From Cyanidiococcus yangmingshanensis (lineage: Eukaryota; Rhodophyta; Bangiophyceae; Cyanidiales; Cyanidiaceae), in NCBI GenBank assembly GCA_013995675.1, contig VWRR01000007.1, forward strand, positions 372,001 to 436,000: DNA of 64,000 nucleotides, read 5' to 3'. Below, in pieces: positions 10,740 through 20,800 of the stretch. The notes beneath the pieces are model-generated. The model was not told the origin of the DNA. It was given only the letters and a program-made list of their open reading frames with translations, and ran no database searches. Each line of letters opens with the position of its first letter. The first letter of the stretch is position 1. The translations under genes and the position numbers were made by a program.

Positions 10740-11156
10740 ATGGAGACAAAGAATTGTATTGAACCTCGTTCTATTGATGACAACGCCACGAGCACGAAGC
10801 ACTTGTTGGTCAACACACGGCGGAGAGGGTGGCGAACTCCACGAACTCGACGCGCAAAAGCGTGTTTATGGAAAGCAAAAATTCAACGAAAACGGACCTG
10901 GTCAGACAAGGAGACTGAGCGTGAACGTTTACAGACACTTCGTGAACTCGAGCGCAGTCTCAAGGAGCAGCTGGGGGAGCAACGAGCGGCCGAGCGTGAA
11001 CGTCGAGCTCGTGTTCAGGCTGAACGGGAGGCAAACGCGTTGCGTACAGGCTCACACGTACAAGTCGTTCGATCGGTAAGCAAAATCAAGCGCATGTCCA
11101 AGAAACAACAAAAGCTGCTTCGCAAGGTCAGTTTGGATGCGGTTCCAATCCGCTAA
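10740..11156 (+). CDS. CGR1: rRNA-processing protein Cgr1 (CCDC86 family)
   Basis: A 138-residue, highly basic coiled-coil protein. It has the Cgr1 features in order: the GWRTPRTRRAKA motif after a short N-terminus, KAKIQRKRTWSDK, a long charged helix rich in R, E and K (about residues 55-105), and a basic C-terminus (KIKRMSKKQQKLLRK). Members act in the nucleolus in 60S subunit assembly and pre-rRNA processing. The length matches compact family members of about 110-140 residues. The start is the first ATG, 153 bp from the divergent neighbour. Confidence 0.8.
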   Translation: METKNCIEPRSIDDNATSTKHLLVNTRRRGWRTPRTRRAKACLWKAKIQRKRTWSDKETERERLQTLRELERSLKEQLGEQRAAERERRARVQAEREANALRTGSHVQVVRSVSKIKRMSKKQQKLLRKVSLDAVPIR

Positions 11157-11353
11157 AGGGACAATAACAGTCTTGGTTTGGTTCCTGGAGAATTCCTATC
11201 AAGAGGGCACCGATCGCACCAAGGACCAACTCCTACTGTACCTGGAGAAGCTGTTCTGAGAGGGTCTGCATTCGAATAAGGCATGCGGTTAGAAATCTTG
11301 ACCTAGTGCCCTTTAGCAACAAGCGCAAGTCACGATAAATGATCGCGCACCAG

Positions 11354-11818
11354 TTATCGATCAGTGATCGACGATGGCTCTGGAGCGCGTCGCTTTGCAG
11401 CAGCTGCTGCCATGAGCTCCTGAAATGCGGCACCATGCTGTTGGGAACGCTGGCCTCCCTCGCCGGCTTCAAGATGATAAAGCGCCAACACGTGTCCATC
11501 GGGTGCACGCAACGTCACTGCGCTTGCGCCATATAGTGTACGACGCACCGGACCGTCCATAACTGCACCATGAGCCAGACAATCCCGAATCGTATCATCG
11601 AGGTTCGCAACCTGAAAGCGAAGCAGAGGCGAGTACCCAGTGATGCTGAACGCCATGGTGTCTGTCTCGTGCAACTCAATAGCCCCGTTAGGGGCATCTA
11701 GTGCTGCCCACTGCTCCGTCCGCTGAGTTACCCTCAATCCAAGTGCCTGTGTGTAAAACGTAAGCGATCGCTCCAGGTTTGTAACCAGCAGAAGCACACC
11801 ACGCCACAGAGAGGCCAT
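11354..11818 (-). CDS. Glyoxalase/bleomycin-resistance fold (VOC superfamily) protein
   Basis: From the ATG at 11818 the protein has 154 residues (the frame is open upstream to a TTG). It contains one VOC unit pair: LLLVTNLERSLTFYTQALGLRV at the N-terminus, then GAIELHE, FQVANLDDTIRDCLAHGAVM and the C-terminal APDGHVLALYHLE. His, Glu and a second Glu in these motifs are candidate metal ligands. VOC proteins include lactoylglutathione lyase and dioxygenases; the substrate here cannot be told from sequence. The C-terminal 30 residues are Ala/Gln-rich and variable. Confidence 0.8.
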   Translation of the reverse strand: MASLWRGVLLLVTNLERSLTFYTQALGLRVTQRTEQWAALDAPNGAIELHETDTMAFSITGYSPLLRFQVANLDDTIRDCLAHGAVMDGPVRRTLYGASAVTLRAPDGHVLALYHLEAGEGGQRSQQHGAAFQELMAAAAAKRRAPEPSSITDR

Positions 11819-12153
11819 GACTCGTTTCGCGAACCGTGCGTGTGCCTTGGCCCTGCCAGGGAACAACAACCTCTTACAAACCCCTATTCCTTGACCAGCA
11901 AAACTGCAGTCACTGTCAAGAGCGTCTAGGAGTAGTTCGTGTCGAGTAACGGGTCTTCATGGAGCCCTTCTCTTCATATTTGAAGGGATGAGCGAAACGA
12001 TCAACACCACAGCTTGGGTCAGACTGGCGAACACGTTGTTCAACCGCAAGATGCGCGCGGGTCCGACCTGTGGCGAGGAAAAAGGGCGGCAAGGTTTCCT
12101 GTTTTTGAGACTGTTTCGATTCAGTGCCCTCGCTGATCACGAGAACGATTGGT
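11819..12153. promoter_or_regulatory. Divergent intergenic region between VOC protein and SPT16
   Basis: This 335 bp stretch separates two divergent starts and must hold both promoters. I see no convincing TATA box, operator or repeat. Confidence 0.4.
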
Positions 12154-15100
12154 ATGGCAAAAGGGAAGTCTGCGGGGGATCCGAGCTTGGTACCAGCCAC
12201 AGAGGCTGGGAAGCTTTTGACGAGAACAGAACTGGAGGCTCGTTTACAGCGGATTGAAGAGGCTTGGCACGATTCAAGCTGGGCATGCGATGCGCTCTTC
12301 GTTTATACAGGTGAGCTTGCCGAAGGTGAGCCAGCCGGTTATCGCAAGTCGTATGCACTGATGATGTATCTATTGGGAGTGGAGGCACAACAGACAGCGG
12401 TTTTCGTGCAACGGACAAGTGCTGGCGCGCTTGTTTGGATCGGCACTGCAGACTTGGGGACGTGGGAGGCGCTCGTGGGCGCCGCTTCGGCGCTTGGTCT
12501 GCTCAGTGGCGGCTCGGAGCACACAGATGCTGTTGAAGCAGACGAAAACAGTGCGCAGAATACAACACATGGACCGAAAGTGACCCGCTTGCGTGGTTCG
12601 TTTGGCTCGAACTGGGTCGTAACCGCGCAGTGGCAGCGTCCTGGGACCGAGCTCGCGGAGATGTTGGCGTCGGTCGGGGTGCCGCCACGGGACACGCTTC
12701 GTTTGGGTGCTCTCGTGAAGGAGCGCCATGTACACCAGGGTGATTTTGCGGCGAAGTGTGGGGTCTATGCTTTTGGGGATGATCAGGGTTCGAGCTCAAC
12801 GATAGAGCCCCCGCTGAATGCAGCCGAGTGGATTGGGAATCTGCTGATTTCAAAACTACCGGACGAGATCCAATACATCCGAAAGGCGGCCTATTTGTGT
12901 GCGAAAGTTTGCCAGGCTTACTTTGTGGAGAGAATGGAGAGTATCTTGGATGAGGATACGCCTGTGTCCCATGACCGGTTGAGTGAGGAGGTAGAGGCTC
13001 GCCTTGTCGCGCCAACCACGGTTGGGCTTCAACTCATTGCCCACGAATGTGAAGCAGCCTATCCACCGATTGTTCAGAGCGGGCGACAGGGGCCGTTCGA
13101 CCTGCGTCCCAGTGCCTTTAGTAATGACCAGAACCTGAGCACTGGCGTGGTGATTGCCTCGATTGGGGCCCGCTATCACCAATATTGTGCCAATGTTGTT
13201 CGTACTTTTCTCATCGATGTGGAGAAATCTATTCGGGAGATGTATGCTCGGGCACTGCAAGCATTAGAGGAAGTGCGTCAAGCACTTGTTCCGAATGAAG
13301 CAGCCCACAGTGCATACCAAGCTGCAGTGAAGGTTCTCGGTGCAGACTTGGTTTCAAGGCATTTGGCTGGCAAACAGGTCGGTTTTGGAATGGGTCTCGA
13401 ATTTCGGGATGCGACATGGCTCCTGAATGAGCACAATCACAAACGTCTGCGCTCTGGAATGACTTTCCAGATTCAGATCGGCCTCGAGCGACTCGGAGAG
13501 AACGAACAACTGGCCCTGTTGGTTGCAGACACAGTGCTTGTGGGTGGCGCGGATGCCCATGGTGCCGAGGTGCTCACACAGACCGCGTCCAAAGCCCCAG
13601 CCAAGGTAACCTACTTTCTTGACATGGATGCAGATGAGGAACTCGATGAAAACCAAGAGACCGCTGATGCAAACCATGCTGACGGCTCCGCTGTGGATGT
13701 CCCTGGTGCAAAGAACGGTGCCGCCTCGGTTGTGACGACCCGGAAACGGACCCAACAAACCCACGCACCAGATGAAGAAGACGCCGCTGTTGAGGCAGAG
13801 CGCATACGAGCACATCAGCAAAAGCTGGCCCAGCAAAAACTATTGGAGTCACGAGCTCGAATCCTGGGCAAGAATGCCGGAGCCAACGAGAGCGACCAAG
13901 GACAAGACGGGAAAGGCTTTCGAGCACTCAACGCGTATCGAGCCTATGCGCGAGTGGACGAGTTCCCGTCCGGGTTACGGCCTCGCCAGCTGTTTGTCGA
14001 TATGGATCGGGAAGTGGTTCTTGCACCGATTACTGGCATCCCGGTGCCCTTCCACATCGCCATGGTCAAGAATGCATCGAAATCAGATGAGTCGGGATTC
14101 ACCTATCTGCGAATCAACTTTTTGGTTCCTGGAACGAGCACTGGAGCAGCGGCTGCCACTGGCACGGGCGGCATGACTGCGCCAGTCGGTGTCAGTGGTG
14201 CTGCGGCTCGTCTATCGCTCTTTCCAGATAATCCTGGGTTTGTGCTCAAGGAGCTTTCATTCCGCTCGGCGAGCGCGGCGAATCTCAACGAGGTTTTCCG
14301 AAATATCAAAGAACTGCGCAAACGCTTCACGAGTCGAGAGACTGAGGCACAGGAGAAGGAAACGCTGGTCAAGCAAGCCCCGTTGGTGCTCGAGACCGAC
14401 CCACGTCGTATCCCACATCTCGTTGATGTGTCTATTCGACCTTCGTTGGGCGCAGGTGGCCAGCGAGCCAACCAGGGTGTCCTCGAGGCCCACGGAAATG
14501 GTTTTCGATTTCGTTCCCGACAGCAACGCACCGTCGACATCCTCTATAGCAATGTGAAACACGCCTTTTTCCAAGAGGCACGGAACGAAGTCATCGTGCT
14601 GGTCCATTTCCGTCTGCATACCCCAATCATGGTGGGCAAGCGTAAGACCCTCGACAGTCCAGTTCTACACTGAAGTCATGGACTCAACGGTGCGACTAGC
14701 GGATACACGGCGAAATCCATTCGATGTGGATGAGATCGAGGAGGAGCAAAGAGAACGGGAGAATCGTCATCGTCTGAACAAGCTCTTCTTCAAGTTTACC
14801 AAGGAGGTCGAATCCAAAGCTAACGAACAGATTGAGTTCGATATGCCATATCGAGAACTTGGTTTCGAAGGTGCTCCCGACAAGATGCAACGTTTCCTCA
14901 TGCCGACTCGTGACTGCCTGGTCGATCTGATTGAATTTCCACCCGTGGTGATTTCTCTCGAAGATATCGAAGTGGCTCATTTTGAACGGGTGACGTACTC
15001 GCTCAAAAATTTCGACCTTGTGTTGGTGATGAAGAATTTCGCCCAGGAGCCTATTCGTGGCGAGACCCAATGGATCCGTATCTCGTCTGTTCCGAGTACC

Positions 15101-15593
15101 GAGCTTGATGCAGTCAAAAAGTGGCTCGATTCGGTGAATATACCGTTTTACCAGGGACCTTCAAATCTGAACTGGAATACTGTGCTGCGCACGATTCGCG
15201 ACGACCTCGAGGGGTTCTACGAGGACGGCGGCTGGCGTTTCCTCGACGTTGAGGCATCGAGCTCCTCGGACGAGGAAAACGACGAACGCGACCAGGCGGA
15301 TGGTGAGCGCGGACCCGCTGCTGGCGACGCGAACGCTCGCCTCTCCGATCAAGATGATGAATACGTTCCCAGTGATGAAGAGCTGGAGGCTGAATCCTCC
15401 GACAGCGAGTATGACGACGATGACGACGACGATGAATCGTTTGCGGCCAGCGAGGAGGATATCGACTTGGAGCGTGAGCTAGGCGACGATGATGCAGGCG
15501 AGGCCGAGCTCAGCTCCTCCGACGAAGGCATGGACTGGGACGAACTCGAACGCCAGACACGAGAAGAGGAACGACGCAAGCGCAAACGTTGGC

Positions 15594-15624
<31 letters not shown>

Positions 15625-15721
15625 TGACGAGGCGGAGAACAACGGAGCGAGCCGTCATCAGCGTGGCAGACGACACCTTGGTCGCCCAGTCGAGCGCCGT
15701 GCTCAGCACACGCTTCGTTAG
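12154..15721 (+). CDS. SPT16: FACT complex subunit Spt16, with one frameshift
   Basis: Spt16 is the large subunit of the FACT histone chaperone. The ATG at 12154 gives MAKGKSAG; the frame is open to a GTG 30 bp upstream. Recognisable parts in order: the pita-bread N-terminal domain (about residues 10-450, with VGFGMGLEFRD), a linker rich in Asp/Glu, the dimerisation and middle PH-like domains (FHIAMVKNAS, FTYLRINFLVPG, HAFFQEARNEVIVLVHF), then VQFYTEVMD, GGWRFLDVE and an acidic tail with a run of about 11 Asp. The frame changes by +1 at about 14656: CTCGAC is followed by one extra A before GTCCAG. The next frame continues exactly with the conserved VQFYTEV motif. The C-terminal half otherwise lacks a start of its own. 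The gene ends with TAG at 15719-15721, one base from the stop of the opposing carrier gene. Total is about 1,190 residues. Confidence 0.95.
15594..15631 (+). repeat. GAC/GAT repeat encoding the Spt16 acidic tail
   Basis: A near-perfect GAC/GAT trinucleotide tract inside the SPT16 coding region gives a run of about 11 aspartates. An acidic C-terminal tail is a known Spt16 feature that contacts H2A-H2B. The use of a nearly pure codon run makes it a likely length-variable microsatellite. Confidence 0.7.
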
Positions 15722-15722
15722 T

Positions 15723-17030
15723 CTATCGCGGCTGCGCGCAGTGATCCAATTGTATGCCGAAGCATGTCTTCAACGAGTCAAAGAACATAAAAAAGACCCC
15801 CGATGATGCCGCTTCCCAAGTTGCTCGAGGCATCATGCCGCGAAATAGGGCAGGTGCACCGCCTTCGACGAGAAGCGATTGAATCGCCTCCCAGAGCGAT
15901 GCCGCTGGCAAACCTGGACGAGTGCCAGAGACGAGCATACGCGTCCGCACCACGTCGAGGGGTGTGGTCAGGGCGCCAACCAGACCGCCGGCGCTCATTC
16001 CCAAGAGAAGCAACTCCCATTCGGAGAGTCGCTCACGGCCACGGACTCGCTGAGCAATTCGTTTCATCTGTTCAAAAGTTCCAAACTCCAGCGCATCGAA
16101 CGGCAAATTGCGTAGCAAGTTTGAACCATAGCCGGTCCAGAGTGCACCAAAGCCGCCCTCATGCACCCATACATGACGCATCGCCGCCATAATATTCGGC
16201 TGGAGGCATGATTGCACGCGCTGCTTGATAAGCTCCGCTGGAGTATCAATGAGGCTGCTTACGATATTCGCCGTCGCAGCTGCAGTGGTGGACTCCCAAA
16301 ACAGCCAGTGACTGGTATCGATACCAGATGTCGTGTCAGCGGTTTCAACTCGATCTCGACCACGCCAGTGACGAATTGCCCGCCGCATCGACTCGTAGGT
16401 GATGGCGAAGAGGGCCGCTGTCGGTAAAGAGCCCACAACTCCGGATAGGACACCAGCGTAGAGTTGCCGGAAGCCGCGACCATCCGCTGCCCGTCGAATA
16501 GCGAGCTGGAACGCTCGGACCGGATCGAGCCAGCGCTGGCCCGGAGCTGTACGCCAGGCGAGTGATGATGAAAGCGCGTGTCTGGAGTGAATCAACTGGC
16601 GGTGGGCCGTCGGAAGCTGCTGCGTCTGTTTCAAGGTATCCAGTGGGTAGAGGAGAAACTCGACCAGGGCCTCGGCAATCGCCCCTGCGCTCGCTTCCAG
16701 AAGTAGCCGTCGAACAAGACTCTCGTGCAGTGTCGTATTCTTCCCCTTGACGATAACGGGTTGGAGTTGTGCCTGTACTCGTTCCGCAAGGCCTCGACGG
16801 TTCGTCGTAGGTGGCCCGTCCGTTGCCGAGGGTGCTACTGGTGCTTGCTCTAGTGACCATAACGGCGCGTGCGCGCACCAACGCGAATCCTTGGACGTGT
16901 AGCTACGAAATCGGGGGCGCCTGGCAACATCTTGCAGCCAGTGCTGGTTCGCGAGGCTTGGTTCGAACCCCCAGAGACAACTGTTGTTGTCGGTGTCGTC
17001 GTCATCCTCATCATCCCGCGCGAGCAGCAT
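15723..17030 (-). CDS. Mitochondrial carrier family protein (SAM carrier/mitoferrin-like)
   Basis: A 435-residue single-frame protein starting at an ATG. The first 110 residues are poorly conserved, with an acidic DDEDDDDTD stretch. Three carrier repeats follow, each with the Px[D/E]xx[K/R] signature: YPLDTLKQ, TPAELIKQR and TPLDVVRTR. The first repeat starts ASAGAIAEALVEF and the last ends FFMFFDSLK. This makes it an inner-membrane (mitochondrial or plastid-envelope) solute carrier. The pattern AGAIAEALVEFLLYPLDTLK and the separation of repeats resemble the S-adenosylmethionine and mitoferrin-like plant groups. Substrate assignment is an inference. Its stop codon (15723-15725) is one base from the SPT16 stop. 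Confidence 0.9.
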   Translation of the reverse strand: MLLARDDEDDDDTDNNSCLWGFEPSLANQHWLQDVARRPRFRSYTSKDSRWCAHAPLWSLEQAPVAPSATDGPPTTNRRGLAERVQAQLQPVIVKGKNTTLHESLVRRLLLEASAGAIAEALVEFLLYPLDTLKQTQQLPTAHRQLIHSRHALSSSLAWRTAPGQRWLDPVRAFQLAIRRAADGRGFRQLYAGVLSGVVGSLPTAALFAITYESMRRAIRHWRGRDRVETADTTSGIDTSHWLFWESTTAAATANIVSSLIDTPAELIKQRVQSCLQPNIMAAMRHVWVHEGGFGALWTGYGSNLLRNLPFDALEFGTFEQMKRIAQRVRGRERLSEWELLLLGMSAGGLVGALTTPLDVVRTRMLVSGTRPGLPAASLWEAIQSLLVEGGAPALFRGMMPRATWEAASSGVFFMFFDSLKTCFGIQLDHCAQPR

Positions 17031-17865
17031 AACGGTGTCGACAGCGGCGCAAACTCAACCAGCACTCGCGTTTTTCAATCCTAAATTCTTTTAAAAACTT
17101 TTCCTGTTCTCATATCGGCAACCAGAGTCAAATTATTTCGGGTCGGTAGAAACGAACAAACTCGACACTGTGCACTGCGAACGCTGTCGATGATTATGAC
17201 GAGTCGTCACGGTCGCCGCAGCGTTTCGAACGGCGCCGCACGCATGCGTCCTCGTGATGCATGCAATCTGATTCGTATACACGCATGACAAGTACTTGTG
17301 GCTAGTTTGCACGCATGATTCTTCTATATGCGTGGTTCGTATACACGCATGACCAGTACTTGTGGCTGGTATGCACGCATGATTCTTCTATCTGCGTGGT
17401 TGATATACACGCATAATCTGTATGTGTGGCTGGTATGCACGCATAAAGGGATGCACCGACTCGACGCGGTTGACTCATTCTCAAGTTCCTGCTTTGGCTT
17501 GGTTACAGAGACGCGTTCACGCAATTGCACTGCACAAGAGATGGTTGATACGGTCCTGGTACGTGTCGGCTTGACGCTCGTCATGTGTCATCGTCTATCT
17601 TTCTTGGTCAGAAATATGGATTCACGAGAAAAATGAGAAATCCTTGTTTTGGACCGGACTCCGTTTCGGATGTTGCATGGGTCCTGCATCGTACACAAAC
17701 TCGCGGGTAACGATCATAAACCGATCATCTTGGGCACACGAACACAAGACACTGTCTGCTGTCTGCATGTCATCGGTGTTACAGAACCAGCACTTTTTTC
17801 TACTCTCGGATGCGGAAGCGCTGCTCTGTACCAGTCGCGATTGATCAGTCGATTGCACCTTGCGT
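17031..17865. other. Intergenic with 64-bp tandem repeat
   Basis: The region lies between two minus-strand genes. The carrier promoter should lie at its left end. The main feature is the tandem repeat at 17272-17444. The rest shows only short frames without domains. Confidence 0.5.
17272..17444. repeat. 64-bp tandem repeat, about 2.7 copies
   Basis: Copies lie at 17272-17335, 17336-17399 and 17400-17444 (partial). Copies 1 and 2 are nearly identical over 64 bp, and copy 3 is more diverged at its start. Each unit has two half-units of about 32 bp that share a core of the form GTATnCACGCATGA, so the motif CACGCAT recurs at a nearly regular spacing across the array. Confidence 0.85.
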
Positions 17866-20800
17866 TTAAGGGAGGCGAGTGCGTCGTGCTTTGAGCATTC
17901 GTCGCGGTGCTGGCATACCCAACGCCTGCCGATGCTCTTGGCCGGTCGCCGAGGTCGCACTCGACAAGTTCATGGGTGGCATCATCGGTCGGGGCTCGTT
18001 ACCAGCCGTGGGGCCTCCCGACGGCAACGATGGCCACGGTAACGAGGCTGGCGACGCGCCGACTGTGTTGCCAGGTATCCCCAGGTATGGCCATGTCGGC
18101 CGAGACGGTACACCCCCTGGGGAGGCATTCGTGTTCGTTGGCGCGTCGGGCGTGGTCATCATACCTCCCGGCGTGGTCGAGGACCCGAACCAGAAGGGCG
18201 CATTGCCAGCATTAGTCGGCGATGAAAGAAACGTCCACGTCGGAGGTTTCAGACCATGTCCCTTGTCGTTTGTATCAGGTCGGTTCGGTCGCTGGTGGCG
18301 TGAAGTGAAAGGTCTGCGCGGGTGCAGGCGCTGGCTGAGTTCCGCCCGACGCCACCGATGCCGCCGGTGGCGCGCTCCTTGATGCCAGATCGACAGCAGC
18401 GGCATTCGAGTCACCTTCCGGCACTTGAACAGATTTCTCCCCAACCATTGGCTCTCTCGGTGATTCACTTATGGCCGATACAAACAGGGTAGCGGCAGAT
18501 TCCGCAGTGTGTTTTTCTCGAAATGGCATTTCGCAGTGGCTCTCCGACGCGGCCATAGATCGCTGCTGCTCAGCGGATGATAACCGAGGCGCTGACTCTG
18601 CTTCTGTTGGCGTCACGACATTTTGACTGCTGCTTCACAGTGCAGCTCCTGATTCAGCGACTTCTCGATACAAATCGGGGGATTGGTGCCCACCAAAGTC
18701 GTTCCATCTAGCAACAAACTTTTCGCAGCTGACTCATCTCGCTCTGAGCCTGTTATTGATGAGGTGCGCGTCTCTGTCGCAGCCTCTGCACGAACAGGTA
18801 TCGGCAGAATGTCCGCCTTCTCGTTGGTGCGCGGACCCTGTGCGTGTGGAGGCACCTCTACCGAACTGAATACAGCTGCCTCTGAAGATAGCGATGCCGC
18901 TTTCGTGGTCAATGCGCTGGTTGTATCCGCTGCTTGATCCGCATTCATTGGGATCATCTCGGGTTTCGCTGCACCAAACTGCGACTTTGGTGGTGTTGAT
19001 GGTGGTGTTGATGGTGGTGACGGTGGGCGCCAAGGCTCTGGAATGCGCGGTAGTGTTACTGCCAACTGCTGCGAACCAGAAGGCAGCGATGCCAACAGCG
19101 TGCCCTCCCGAGGACCGCTCCCGCTATCATCATCGTCATCATTTGGCGCCGTGATCATTCGCGGCCCAAGGCTCGACTTTCCGGCATCTCGGGCGCGTAC
19201 CAACGATTGCTCTGCCACGGTTCTGGAAGGGCTACTCCCTGGCAACCAGTCTCGAGTATGCGCATCAGTTGCTTGCGTGACTGTCTGGCGGCGCTTCTTG
19301 GTGGCCTCACCAAAAGTCGGCGCTGCGTAAGCACTCACGGAACAGAGGTGCGACTCCCGATCCAACGCCGAGGGATCAACTTGCCCAGTATTGCCGTCCG
19401 CTCCAGAGACATGATCATCTTCCGCGGTCTTCGGGGGCGTCGCCCGCTCTGGGATCGGGCACGGCGCCCAGGTAGCCGGAACGAGTTTGGTCGATGGATG
19501 GGTGGTCCCTGTCTCGGCAGCGCGCTGCACGGCATGGCGTTTGGTTCGAGCAGCAATCGCCTGAGCCATGCGGTCCAGAGCAGCGTCCAATTCAGCGCTG
19601 CAGTCGAGCCCGAGATCATGTCCTGCCTGTCGCTGGCCCGCGAGGACGCTCTGCGGCAGCACGTGAGCCGTCTCGGACTCGGTTACCACCGAGTCTTCGT
19701 GGTTGTCGTTGCGACGAAACCTAGCTTTGGCGTCGTCTTCTGAGCGGCTCGGGCTTTTCTTCAATGATTGAATAAGTTGGTGCAAACGACTCGATGAAGC
19801 CGCTGAGGCCAATCTGGTCTCCTGTGGTGTGGTGAATGATCGGTGAGCATTTCCACCGCCAGATACCTGCGTCATTGTATTGAGTTCAGCATTCGGCGTG
19901 ATCAATCGTCGCCTTTTCAACGTACCACTCGAGGGTATCATGGCTTCATTGGGCGTTGTTGCATTCCCAGATACTGCACCGGGCGTTCTTTGTTCTTCAG
20001 CGCGCCACAATGATCCCGCGTCAGACTTGGGTCCATGGAACGCAGCCGCCCGATCCGCAACTGTCATAGGCAAAGCCGGCGTTGACAGTTCCCAATATGT
20101 TCTGGGTCGTCCAACAAGTTGTCTGTCAGGCAAACGCAATGTTCCGATAGGCACAGACGGAAGCTTCAGAGCACGAGTGGCAACTTGAGCGGCATCAGGC
20201 GGAAAGTCTCCCTTCTCGAAGCTGTTCGGCACGAGCTGGTCGTGTGTCGCCATCCGATCAGCACCGCCGAGTGTGCGTTCATTGCTGCGGTGCTGTACGG
20301 GAGAAAACCGCCCCGCTGCGGGTGCTATCTGACTCCCCGGTCGTGATGGCGACGCAGCTGCCGCTGTCACTGGGGTCAACGTTGCTGTTCGCACAAGTTC
20401 CCGATAGCCACCGAGCAATGGACTCCGCTCGAGAGACGTTGATCTCGCCAACAAGCTCGTTCTCGGCGGAGTTGGTCGCATCGTCTCACGAAAGGCGGAA
20501 CCAGGAAAAAGCGATGTGCTTTCGTTGCGAATACCGCTTCTGTGTCCGCTGCCCACACGAGTCGACTGTGCAGCCACCGCAGCCAATTGGTCCGAGCAAG
20601 CACCGGGTCCATCTGAACGAAGACTTGGGGAGCTTAAACACCCAGATCTTATTAGTCTGTATTCAAGGCGCGAAATGCCGCTCGAGCTTGTGTCCGCACG
20701 CTGTCGAAAAGTTCGAATCACGTCATGCGTGGTCACACTCAGGGTCTGTCGCGCCGCTGCTGGTACCTCATCCGTCCCTGTACACGTGCTGGTGCGCTGG

